Assembly (NCBI RefSeq): GCF_001278945.1 | Contig: NZ_LGRV01000003.1 | Coordinates: 434,001-498,000 of the forward strand | Source of the DNA: Lysinibacillus contaminans | GTDB taxonomy: Bacteria; Bacillota; Bacilli; Bacillales_A; Planococcaceae | Direction of reading: 5' to 3' | Length of the DNA: 64,000 nucleotides | Shown: positions 56,052-64,000 of the stretch, piece after piece | How the letters are laid out: the number at the start of each line of letters is the position of its first letter | Position numbering within the stretch: position 1 is the first letter of the stretch | Position numbers and translations under genes: made by a program | The notes under the pieces: generated by a model | Seen by the model: the letters and a program-made list of their open reading frames with translations, nothing else | Told to the model about the DNA's origin: nothing | Databases searched by the model: none

Positions 56052-58493
56052 ATGACAGAAAATCTAGATTTATTTGAGCTGAATAAGCTTTTTATACTCG
56101 GGCGTCCCATCGTGTCAATTTTTCACAATACAGAAAATATGTACTCGATCGTGCGTGTGAAGATTCAAGAGACAAATTTACAGTATGAAGATAAAGAAAT
56201 TATTATTGTAGGCTATCTCCCACCGCTACAAATGGACGAGCAATATCGCTTCACTGGTGTGCTCAAACAGCATCCGAAGTACGGTGTGCAATTTCAAATT
56301 GAAACGTTTGCCAAGGAAGTACCGGCTACAGAGCAGGGAATTGTGCATTATTTATCGAGTGATTTATTTGTTGGGATTGGCAAGAAAACAGCTGAAACGA
56401 TTGTTGAAAAACTTGGAGCAAATGCACTGCGTCTCATTTTAGAAGACTCAAGTGCGTTGGATGTTGTACCTCGTTTATCCAAGGAAAAAAAAGAAGTAAT
56501 TCGAAATACGATTGAACAAAATTTAGGTTTAGAGCGTGTAATGATTCAACTAAATGAATGGGGCTTTGGTCCACAGCTCGGCATGAAGATTTATCAAACG
56601 TATCGTACAGAAGCGATTCAAAGGTTAACGGAAAATCCATATCGACTTATTGAAGATGTTGAAGGAGTCGGTTTTTTCCGTGCAGATGAATTAGGCTCAA
56701 AACTTGGTATTACTGGAAATCATCCAGATCGGATTAAAGCAGCTGTACTCCATGTTTTAAATACGGCGGCACTTTCGGATGGTCATGTGTATTTGGATGC
56801 TGAACATCTGTTACCACAAGTAAAGGGTATGCTAGAGCAGAGTCAACGAGAGGACATTCCGTATGAAATGATTTCTAAAGCATGTATTGAAATGCGCGAA
56901 GAAAGCAAAATATGTGGTGAGGAAACTCGGTTGTATTTGCCCTCTCTTTATTTTTCAGAAGTGGGCATTGCTTCAAAAATTTTAGGCTTAATTGATCGCA
57001 ATGAAAAAGCGACACATTTTAGTAAGGATGAAATTCGCAAGGCCGTTGGTGAGACCGAAGAATTTCTAAAAGTGACATATGCGGAAACGCAAGCTCGCGC
57101 AATTGAGCAAGCACTTAATTCTGCAGTCATGATTTTAACAGGTGGACCAGGAACAGGAAAAACAACAGTTGTACGTGGTATCGTTGAAGTGTATGCAAAA
57201 TTACATGGTTTGTCACTCAATCCAAAGGAATATGCGCAAAAAGAAGAGCCGTTCCCCATTATTTTATGTGCACCGACTGGACGTGCTGCAAAACGCTTGT
57301 CAGAATCGACGGAGCTTCCAGCGATGACAATTCACCGTTTACTCGGCTTTACAGGGCAAGAGAAGGATGAGGAAACTGAGCGTGAAGTAACCGGAAAACT
57401 CATAATTGTCGATGAAATGTCTATGGTCGATACGTGGCTTGCCCATCAATTATTAAAATCCTTGCATGAGGATGTACAGGTTGTATTTGTTGGCGACCAA
57501 GATCAATTGCCTCCTGTTGGACCTGGACAAGTTTTAAAGGATTTACTTGCCTCTAAACAAATCCCTACGGTTGAACTGACTGATGTGTATCGTCAGGCAG
57601 AAGGTTCAACGATCATTGAACTTGCCCATCAAATTAAACGTGGCACGATTCCGCAAAACTTAACGGCAAAAACATCGGATCGTTCATTTATTAAGGCATC
57701 CTCGGAGCAAGTGGCAAGTGTCGTGACACAGGTTGTGCAAAGTGCTGTAGCGAAGGGTCAAGAAATCCGTAATATTCAAGTGCTTGCACCGATGTATAAA
57801 GGACCGGCTGGGATCGATAGTTTAAATAAGATGATTCAAGAGCTCGTGAATCCAAATGATACTGGCACAAGAAAAGAGCTTGTTTTCGGTGATGTGACTT
57901 ACCGCATTAAGGATAAGGTGTTACAGCTCGTCAATCAGCCTGAAAGCAATGTTTTTAATGGTGATATGGGTGAGGTCATTAGTATTATTAAAGCTAAGGA
58001 AACGATTGAAAAGCAAGATTTACTTGTTGTGTCGTTTGATGGTATTGAGGTTACTTATCAACGTAGTGACTTAAATCAGATAACGCTTGCTTACTGCTGT
58101 TCCATTCATAAGTCACAGGGTTCGGAATTCCCAACTGTGATCATGCCAGTGGTACGTGGTTACTCCAAAATGTTGCGACGTAATTTGCTATACACGGGTA
58201 TTACACGAGCGAAAAATTTCTTAATTTTATGTGGCGAGCCTGATGTGTTAGCGAACGGTTTACTGCGTACAGATGATTTGCAACGATTTACGTCACTTCG
58301 CGCACGTTTAAACCCAATGGATATGCCAGAGGATGTTATAAAAGTAGTAGAACCTACACAAATTGATGAAACAACTGATGTAGAAAATACTGTGAGAGCA
58401 ATGCATCTAACAGTAGAAACAATGCCACATATTCATCCGATGATTGGAATGGACGGAGTTTCTCCATATGATTTTATGGACGAAGCTAAATGA
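56052..58493 (+). CDS. recD2: RecD-like helicase RecD2
   Basis: 813 residues, SF1B helicase without RecB/C partners, normal for Firmicutes. The N-terminal OB/HhH region (about 1-230) includes FVGIGKKTAETIVEKLG. Walker A is ILTGGPGTGKTTVVRGI, Walker B IIVDEMSMVDTWL, motif III FVGDQDQLPPVGPGQVLKDL, and the C-terminal motif IHKSQGSEFPTVIMP. Acts 5' to 3' in replication-fork and mismatch-repair processes. Matches yrrC in the B. subtilis order. Confidence 0.96.
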   Translation: MTENLDLFELNKLFILGRPIVSIFHNTENMYSIVRVKIQETNLQYEDKEIIIVGYLPPLQMDEQYRFTGVLKQHPKYGVQFQIETFAKEVPATEQGIVHYLSSDLFVGIGKKTAETIVEKLGANALRLILEDSSALDVVPRLSKEKKEVIRNTIEQNLGLERVMIQLNEWGFGPQLGMKIYQTYRTEAIQRLTENPYRLIEDVEGVGFFRADELGSKLGITGNHPDRIKAAVLHVLNTAALSDGHVYLDAEHLLPQVKGMLEQSQREDIPYEMISKACIEMREESKICGEETRLYLPSLYFSEVGIASKILGLIDRNEKATHFSKDEIRKAVGETEEFLKVTYAETQARAIEQALNSAVMILTGGPGTGKTTVVRGIVEVYAKLHGLSLNPKEYAQKEEPFPIILCAPTGRAAKRLSESTELPAMTIHRLLGFTGQEKDEETEREVTGKLIIVDEMSMVDTWLAHQLLKSLHEDVQVVFVGDQDQLPPVGPGQVLKDLLASKQIPTVELTDVYRQAEGSTIIELAHQIKRGTIPQNLTAKTSDRSFIKASSEQVASVVTQVVQSAVAKGQEIRNIQVLAPMYKGPAGIDSLNKMIQELVNPNDTGTRKELVFGDVTYRIKDKVLQLVNQPESNVFNGDMGEVISIIKAKETIEKQDLLVVSFDGIEVTYQRSDLNQITLAYCCSIHKSQGSEFPTVIMPVVRGYSKMLRRNLLYTGITRAKNFLILCGEPDVLANGLLRTDDLQRFTSLRARLNPMDMPEDVIKVVEPTQIDETTDVENTVRAMHLTVETMPHIHPMIGMDGVSPYDFMDEAK

Positions 58494-58562
58494 AAAAGGT
58501 AGTTTTGACCTTTTTGAAATTTATGTTATAATTTGGTAATTATTAGTATGAGGTGAATAGAA

Positions 58563-60269
58563 GTGAGATTAAAGTGTATGGCATTAGTACTGATGCTTTT
58601 AACGTTGATACCATTTACGTTAGAAGCACAGGCTAGTGGTACGGTCATTCAAACCAATGAGGAGACGGTTGTTTATGATAATCGCTCGGGTTCGCTGATT
58701 CAAGTCGGAACCCTATCAGCAGGACAAACTTTTGTTGTGAAAAAAGATTACGGTTCCAATTGGTGGCAAATTCGTTGGGGTGATTATGATGGCTTTGTGA
58801 GTAAGCGTTACACAACCATTGTACCCGCTAAGACGTATAAAAATGATGTGAAATGGGCGGTCAAAGTAACTAATCACATTACGGCTACTGGCGTAACACC
58901 GATTTTTGATAATACGGGTAGTAAGCTTGTCCAATTTGCGACATTGTCAGAAGGCGTGAAATACCCGATATACAGCAAAAGTGGCGACTGGTATGGAATT
59001 GCTGTGAACAGTCGATTGGGGTTTGTACATAGCAAGTATGTAGTGGAGGAGAAAAACGAGGTAACGACGGGTAAACCAACAACACCTCCTGTACCAAATA
59101 AACCAACAGCTCCACCTGTACAAGTTACCCCAAATGGCTATATAGAGGCAACCGAGAATGTAGCCTTATACGATTTGCGCCGAGAAAATAAAACCATGGT
59201 TATTGCTACTTTGTTAAAGGGGCAACAATTGAAAGTAGTAAATGCAGAAGACCCTACGTATGTAAAAGTCCAATGGGGCAAAACGTTTGTTTATGTGGAA
59301 AAAACAAAAGTGAAATTTGTGAATACACCTTCTTATAAAAATATCGGCAAAGACAGTGCGGTGAAAAATCAATATTTCATTCCTATTTCTGGGAATAGTG
59401 AAATTTACGATCGTTCAAATGGGAAATTGATACCATTTGCGAAACTTGATACGAATCGACGTTATCCGATTTTACGTAAAGATGGCAGTTGGTATGTTAC
59501 GACAATCGGAGGTCGAGAAGGCTATATCCATAGCTCGAAGGTTGCTTTAGACCGTGGTGTCCCTGTATTAATGTATCATCATTTATTGAAAAAACATGAG
59601 CTTGGCCGTTTCGAAAATGTAAGTACAACGATGACAGACGTTCAATTTGCGAATGAAATGCAGTATTTAAAAAGTAAAAATTATGAAACTTTAAGTATTT
59701 ACGAATTACAGCAATTTATGCGCAATGAAATTACATTACCGGCGTATTCGGTTGTCCTTACATTTGACGATGGTTTATTATCAACACGTGAATATGCGTA
59801 CCCGATTTTGCAAAAATATGGCTTCAAAGCGACACAGTTTTTAATTACGTATCGTAATGAATATTCATCAGCTGAGCAAGCATTCGACTATACAGATTTG
59901 CAGGCAATTTCAAAACAAGACATGGATAATATGCGTGATGTGTTCACGTATGAATCACACACTTATAATTTGCATGATATGATTGGACGAACAGGAAAGA
60001 TGCTATTAATTCCTTACCGTGAAGTGGTACAGGACTTAAAACGAAGCTTAACGATCATTCCAGATGCAAAAGCATTTGCTTATCCATTTGGACAATATAA
60101 TTCAAATACTATTTACGCAGTCAAAGATGCCGGCTTTACGATGGCATTTTCAACAAAACCTGGCTACAACAACCCGTATGATGATCTTTACCAAATTAAG
60201 CGATTATCCAGCGATCAGCAAACAACCTTTGCACAATATCAAAAAATGGTTTCGCCTTATGCGAAATAA
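58563..60269 (+). CDS. Secreted polysaccharide deacetylase with SH3-like repeats
   Basis: 568 residues. Signal peptide of about 24 residues (LVLMLLTLIPFTLEAQASG). Four SH3-like wall-binding repeats lie at about 28-85, 100-165, 195-250 and 270-328, with a Pro/Thr-rich linker near 168-192. A NodB deacetylase domain follows from about 335. Its motifs are VVLTFDDGL (Asp pair), TYESHTYNLHD (His pair) and AYPFGQYNSNT. Probably deacetylates a cell-wall or surface polysaccharide outside the cell. GTG start after GAGGTG. Monocistronic, with its own terminator. Confidence 0.92.
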   Translation: MRLKCMALVLMLLTLIPFTLEAQASGTVIQTNEETVVYDNRSGSLIQVGTLSAGQTFVVKKDYGSNWWQIRWGDYDGFVSKRYTTIVPAKTYKNDVKWAVKVTNHITATGVTPIFDNTGSKLVQFATLSEGVKYPIYSKSGDWYGIAVNSRLGFVHSKYVVEEKNEVTTGKPTTPPVPNKPTAPPVQVTPNGYIEATENVALYDLRRENKTMVIATLLKGQQLKVVNAEDPTYVKVQWGKTFVYVEKTKVKFVNTPSYKNIGKDSAVKNQYFIPISGNSEIYDRSNGKLIPFAKLDTNRRYPILRKDGSWYVTTIGGREGYIHSSKVALDRGVPVLMYHHLLKKHELGRFENVSTTMTDVQFANEMQYLKSKNYETLSIYELQQFMRNEITLPAYSVVLTFDDGLLSTREYAYPILQKYGFKATQFLITYRNEYSSAEQAFDYTDLQAISKQDMDNMRDVFTYESHTYNLHDMIGRTGKMLLIPYREVVQDLKRSLTIIPDAKAFAYPFGQYNSNTIYAVKDAGFTMAFSTKPGYNNPYDDLYQIKRLSSDQQTTFAQYQKMVSPYAK

Positions 60270-60315
60270 TAAAAACCCATTCCGCAATTGGCTGGAATGG
60301 GTTTTTATTATTCTA
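60265..60315 (+). terminator. Terminator after the deacetylase gene
   Basis: A 19-bp stem AATAATAAAAACCCATTCC with its complement and a 10-base loop. The flanking A and T tracts make it potentially bidirectional. Confidence 0.92.
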
Positions 60316-60456
60316 GGTGAATTCATAAAGTAATACAATTATCGGTTTTTGATCTGTTAATATAATGCAGCTCGTGTAAGTATGGAACGAATTATCGGGA
60401 AAGTTCATATATTAAATGAGTATTAAACAATAGGTGAAGTATAGAGGGGTGTGTAT

Positions 60457-61890
60457 ATGCCAGCAATTACAGGACAACAGTATATTGACCGTATAGATGC
60501 ATTAAAGACATATATTTCGTTAGACGGGGAAGTTGTAACTGGGAAAGTGTCGGAGCATCCAGCGTTTAAAGGGGTTATGCAAAGTCAGGCAAAGCTTTTT
60601 GATTTGCAACATGGCGATACGCAGCAAGACATGATGACATATTTGTCACCATCGAGCGGTGAACAAGTCGGCATGTCATTTTTACTGCCAGTGACGAAGG
60701 ACGATTTAGTGAAAAGAAGACTAGCAGCACGGGAATGGGCATTATCGAATCATGGTTTCATGGGACGTAGCCCAGATTATATGAATACGACGTTAATGGC
60801 GCTAGCATCAGGTGCTGAATTTTTAAAAGATAAACCTAATTGTTTTCCTGAGCATCTTCTTAGTTTTTATGAATATGCACGTGAGAACGATCTGACGATG
60901 ACACATACATTTATCGAGCCACAGGTAAATCGGCAAAAATTTTATTTCGAAAATGAAGAAAAGACGATTGCGGCAAAAATAGTAGGTAAAACGAGCAAGG
61001 GGTTAGTCATTAAAGGGGCGAGGCTGTTAGCTACACAAGGCGGAATTACCGATGAACTGCTTGTGTTATCGACAAATGGCTATGATGAAGGCAAGGGTTA
61101 TGGTTTTTCAATCCCGAGTAATACAACAGGATTGAAGTTCCTTTGTAGACAATCTTTTGTCGGTGGAACGTCGACGTTTGATCACCCATTAAGTGCACGT
61201 TTTGAGGAAATGGATGCAATTGTTGTGTTTGATGATGTTGTTGTCCCGTGGGAGCGTGTTTTTTATTACGAAAATGTGGAAGTGGCCAATCAGTTTATGA
61301 ATGTATGTGGCTTCCAATCGTTTACTTTACATCAAGTACTGTCCCGACAAATTGCTAAGACGGAATTTATTTTAGGGATTGTGCAATCAATTGTCGATAC
61401 GATTAATATAGGAGATTATCAGCATGTTCAGCAAAAGGTTGTTGAAGTGATTGTAACTTTAGAAACGATGAAGGCTATGCTGATAAAATCAGAGGAAGAG
61501 GCAAAGAGAGATTGTTTTGGATATATGAGACCTGATCATCCGACGCTTCAAGTAGCGATTCAAATTTTCCCGAAAGTATATCCGACCTTTACGGAAATTA
61601 TTCAATCACTCGGTGCGAGTGGTTTAATGTCGATTCCAACTGAAAAAGCCTTTCAAGCAGATGCTGGTGATCTTGAACAGTATTTACAGTCGTTTGGTGA
61701 TGGTGGAGAGGAACGGGTGAAAAAATTCCGACTCGCTTGGGATTTAACGATGAGTAGCTTCGGCACCCGACAAACATTGTATGAACGATTTTTCTTTGGT
61801 GATCCGGTGCGTTTATCAGGTATTCTTTATCAGTCATACAGCAGAGAGCATCTTGTAAAGCGGGTGGAGGATTTTTTGCGAAAGACCTAA
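60457..61890 (+). CDS. 4-hydroxyphenylacetate 3-monooxygenase-like flavin-dependent oxygenase (HpaB family)
   Basis: 477 residues, acyl-CoA-dehydrogenase-like fold. Characteristic segments are GQQYIDRIDAL, SNHGFMGRSPDYMNTTL, THTFIEPQVNR, VVFDDVVVPWERVFYYENV and FGTRQTLYERFFFGDPVR. Such enzymes ortho-hydroxylate phenols with reduced FAD from a separate reductase (HpaC). No reductase gene is seen nearby. Start at 60457 follows GAGGGG; a GTG two codons earlier is less likely. The true substrate may differ from 4-hydroxyphenylacetate. Confidence 0.9.
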   Translation: MPAITGQQYIDRIDALKTYISLDGEVVTGKVSEHPAFKGVMQSQAKLFDLQHGDTQQDMMTYLSPSSGEQVGMSFLLPVTKDDLVKRRLAAREWALSNHGFMGRSPDYMNTTLMALASGAEFLKDKPNCFPEHLLSFYEYARENDLTMTHTFIEPQVNRQKFYFENEEKTIAAKIVGKTSKGLVIKGARLLATQGGITDELLVLSTNGYDEGKGYGFSIPSNTTGLKFLCRQSFVGGTSTFDHPLSARFEEMDAIVVFDDVVVPWERVFYYENVEVANQFMNVCGFQSFTLHQVLSRQIAKTEFILGIVQSIVDTINIGDYQHVQQKVVEVIVTLETMKAMLIKSEEEAKRDCFGYMRPDHPTLQVAIQIFPKVYPTFTEIIQSLGASGLMSIPTEKAFQADAGDLEQYLQSFGDGGEERVKKFRLAWDLTMSSFGTRQTLYERFFFGDPVRLSGILYQSYSREHLVKRVEDFLRKT

Positions 61891-62169
61891 CGGGTTTCGT
61901 AATTGATAAATAGGAGAAATAGCTTGTGAACTCACGTTGGTTTTCGTAAGTTATTTTTTATGTTTAACAAGGATTACGTTTTCTAAGGTACAATCTATAT
62001 GAAACTGCAATTAAGAAGCGAATTAAAGAAAATTGATTTCAACTTATATAAATGTTTAACTTTAATGACTTTAGATATGAACATTATTCATTAAGGCTGA
62101 AATTAAAAGTAGAAATTTGTATACTCCACTATTATCAATTTTTTGTCGACTATTATTAATAGGTGAACG
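61891..62169 (+). other. Spacer upstream of the alaS promoter
   Basis: About 280 AT-rich bases. A loose hairpin around 61918-61960 ending in TTATTTTTTA may terminate the monooxygenase transcript. Nothing else is supported. Confidence 0.4.
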
Positions 62170-62198
62170 TTGACACAATTCGCATTCTTTTTTATAAT
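62170..62198 (+). promoter_or_regulatory. Consensus sigma-A promoter of alaS
   Basis: TTGACA (62170-62175) and TATAAT (62193-62198) are both perfect and 17 bases apart. Confidence 0.92.
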
Positions 62199-62204
62199 TC
62201 ACTA

Positions 62205-62448
62205 TATAATAGTAAAAAACGATGATGGAACAAGTACGTATTTGCAAGTGTTCAGAAAGGGATTTCTAGGCTGAAAAAATCCTCACAACAAGCAAATGCC
62301 GAAAGCTACTCCTGAGTGCAGCTAACCCCTGCCGTTCACTTACGTTACAAGTGCTTGAGAGGTAAGTTTTAATAACTTACAACTAGGGTGGTACCGCGAG
62401 ATGATTATAAGTCCTCGTCCCTTTTTTTGGGGGATGAGGGCTTTTTTG
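62205..62448 (+). promoter_or_regulatory. Alanine T-box riboswitch of alaS
   Basis: T-box core AGGGTGGTACCGCG at 62385-62398. Specifier region GAAA-GCT-AC with an Ala codon at 62305-62307. An apical CTAGGCTG motif is present as in the hisS leader. The terminator CCTCGTCCC / GGGGATGAGG with a T-run ends near 62446. The base after TGG is T, matching an A discriminator as expected for tRNA-Ala. Confidence 0.93.
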
Positions 62449-62505
62449 CGTCTATAAGTGGATTCATATCGTCATTTTACGTAGATAAGAGGAGGAAATT
62501 TTCAC

Positions 62506-64000
62506 ATGAAAGCAGCAGAAATTCGCCGCATGTATTTAGAATTCTTTAAAGAAAAAGGCCATAATCATGAGCCTTCAGCACCACTTGTACCAATTAATGA
62601 TGCATCATTACTTTGGATTAACTCAGGTGTTGCTACACTGAAAAAATACTTCGATGGTCGTGTTATTCCCGACAATCCACGTATTACAAACGCACAAAAA
62701 TCAATTCGTACAAACGATATTGAAAACGTTGGGAAAACAGCGCGTCACCATACATTTTTCGAAATGCTAGGTAACTTCTCAATCGGTGATTACTTCAAAA
62801 AAGAAGCAATTCATTACGCGTGGGAATTCCTAACGGACAAAAAGTGGATGGGCTTTGATCCAGAACTTTTATCTATTACAATTCACCCAGAAGACCAAGA
62901 AGCATATGATGTATGGAAAAATGAAATTGGTATTCCAGAAGAACGTTTAATCCGTTTAGAGGGTAACTTCTGGGATATCGGTGAAGGTCCATCAGGTCCA
63001 AACTCTGAAATTTTCTACGACCGCGGAGAAGCTTACGGTAATGATGCAGATGATCCGGAAATGTATCCAGGTGGCGAAAACGAACGTTATCTTGAAGTTT
63101 GGAACTTAGTATTCTCACAATTTAACCACAATCCAGATGGCACATACACGCCACTACCAAAGCAAAATATTGATACAGGGATGGGTCTAGAACGTATCGT
63201 ATCCGTTGTACAAAATGTACCAACAAACTTCGATACAGATTTATTCATGCCAATTATCGAGAAAATTGAACAATTCTCAAACCGTACGTACAAACGTCCG
63301 CACGAAATGGATTTACAAGAAATTTTCGGTAGCGAAGAAGATGTTAATACACCATTTAAAGTTATTGCTGACCATATCCGTACAGTAGCGTTTGCTATTG
63401 GTGATGGTGCACTTCCTTCAAATGAAGGTCGTGGCTATGTATTACGCCGTTTATTACGTCGCGCAGTACGATATGCAAAACAAATCGGCATCGAAAAGCC
63501 ATTTATGTTTGAGTTAGTACCAACAGTAGGTAGCATTATGCAAGACTTCTACCCAGAAGTAACAGAAAAAGCGGAATTCATTCAACGTGTTATTAAAAAT
63601 GAAGAGATCCGTTTCCATGAAACATTGGATGGTGGTTTGGCGATCTTTAATGATGTTGTAGCAACGCAAAAAGCAGCTGGTCATACTTACATTCCAGGTG
63701 CAGATGCTTTCCGTTTATATGACACATATGGTTTCCCAATCGAGTTAACAGAAGAGTACGCAGAAGAAGTAGGCATGACAGTGGATCACGAAGGTTTTGA
63801 ATCTTCAATGAAACAACAACGTGATCGCGCACGTGCTGCTCGACAAGATGTAGATTCAATGCAAGTTCAAAGCGAAGTATTATCGAACTTAACAGTAGCA
63901 AGTGAATTCGTTGGTTATGATACGCTAGAAGTTGAGACAACTGTTGCAGCAATTATTGTTGATGGCCAAGTAGTGAAAGTAGCATCTGAAGGTCAAGAAG
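62506..64000 (+). CDS. alaS: Alanyl-tRNA synthetase (N-terminal part, cut by window end)
   Basis: 498 codons are present of a protein usually about 880 long, with no stop before the window edge. Starts [19 protein letters not shown] after AGAGGAGG. Class II core motifs: [47 protein letters not shown], and the Gly-rich motif 3 [21 protein letters not shown]. The editing domain, which should begin after about residue 480, is mostly outside. Controlled by the alanine T-box. Confidence 0.97.
   Translation, partial: MKAAEIRRMYLEFFKEKGHNHEPSAPLVPINDASLLWINSGVATLKKYFDGRVIPDNPRITNAQKSIRTNDIENVGKTARHHTFFEMLGNFSIGDYFKKEAIHYAWEFLTDKKWMGFDPELLSITIHPEDQEAYDVWKNEIGIPEERLIRLEGNFWDIGEGPSGPNSEIFYDRGEAYGNDADDPEMYPGGENERYLEVWNLVFSQFNHNPDGTYTPLPKQNIDTGMGLERIVSVVQNVPTNFDTDLFMPIIEKIEQFSNRTYKRPHEMDLQEIFGSEEDVNTPFKVIADHIRTVAFAIGDGALPSNEGRGYVLRRLLRRAVRYAKQIGIEKPFMFELVPTVGSIMQDFYPEVTEKAEFIQRVIKNEEIRFHETLDGGLAIFNDVVATQKAAGHTYIPGADAFRLYDTYGFPIELTEEYAEEVGMTVDHEGFESSMKQQRDRARAARQDVDSMQVQSEVLSNLTVASEFVGYDTLEVETTVAAIIVDGQVVKVASEGQE

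Overview
The window looks like a chromosomal segment of a low-GC, spore-forming Bacillales of the Lysinibacillus/Solibacillus type. The backbone gene order matches the Bacillus subtilis recJ-to-alaS region as I remember it: recJ-apt-relA-dtd-amidase-[T-box]hisS-aspS-6S RNA ... tcdA ... rarA / cymR-cysteine desulfurase-mnmA-TPR protein ... recD2 ... [T-box]alaS. Lineage-specific blocks interrupt it. Amino-sugar PTS genes next to nagA fit Lysinibacillus sphaericus, which is known for using N-acetylglucosamine rather than glucose. Species assignment is inference.

Layout. 1-1.8 kb: end of an unknown gene and a convergent chemoreceptor. 2.0-8.4 kb: T-box-controlled trpEDCFBA without trpG. The TrpE keeps the fold and the Trp-binding LLES motif, but nearly every catalytic motif I can align is substituted. 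8.5-10.3 kb: an AT-rich CPBP protease/MerR pair. 10.7-21.4 kb: recJ, apt, an inserted pseudouridine-degradation pair (psuK, psuG), relA, dtd, a DUF2642 protein, a manganese catalase and an SH3-amidase. 21.5-25.5 kb: T-box, hisS, aspS and 6S RNA.

25.6-43.2 kb: a sugar island between 6S RNA and tcdA. It holds ptsH-ptsI, fruR-fruK-fruA, nagA-nagR-SIS protein-ptsH-ptsI-GNAT, then PTS IIB-IIA-IIC, a MupG-like glycosidase and a BadF-type sugar kinase. Eroded remnants of fruR and of the SIS gene in front of the first ptsHI, plus a duplicated fruK tail, show that an ancestral fru-nag-pts cluster was tandemly duplicated and the upstream copy collapsed, leaving two intact HPr/Enzyme I pairs. A shared palindromic operator and cre-like sites link the nag operon to the disaccharide PTS operon.

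43.3-64 kb: tcdA, two unknown genes, a chemoreceptor with a doubtful N-terminus, gene debris, rarA, cymR-desulfurase-mnmA-TPR, then (minus strand) dedA, relP, a small unknown and a eukaryotic-type (HIS6-like) HisA. After these come recD2, an SH3/polysaccharide deacetylase, an HpaB-type monooxygenase and a T-box-controlled alaS cut by the window end.

How the parts work together: the nag, PTS and MupG genes can convert amino sugars to GlcNAc-6-P and GlcN-6-P, with nagB and murQ not visible here. RelA and RelP both make alarmones. CymR sits beside the sulfur-transfer genes. Three T-boxes tie Trp, His/Asp and Ala supply to uncharged tRNA. Starts given here were moved from the longest frame to the best Shine-Dalgarno site. 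All family assignments are by reading motifs, with no database search.
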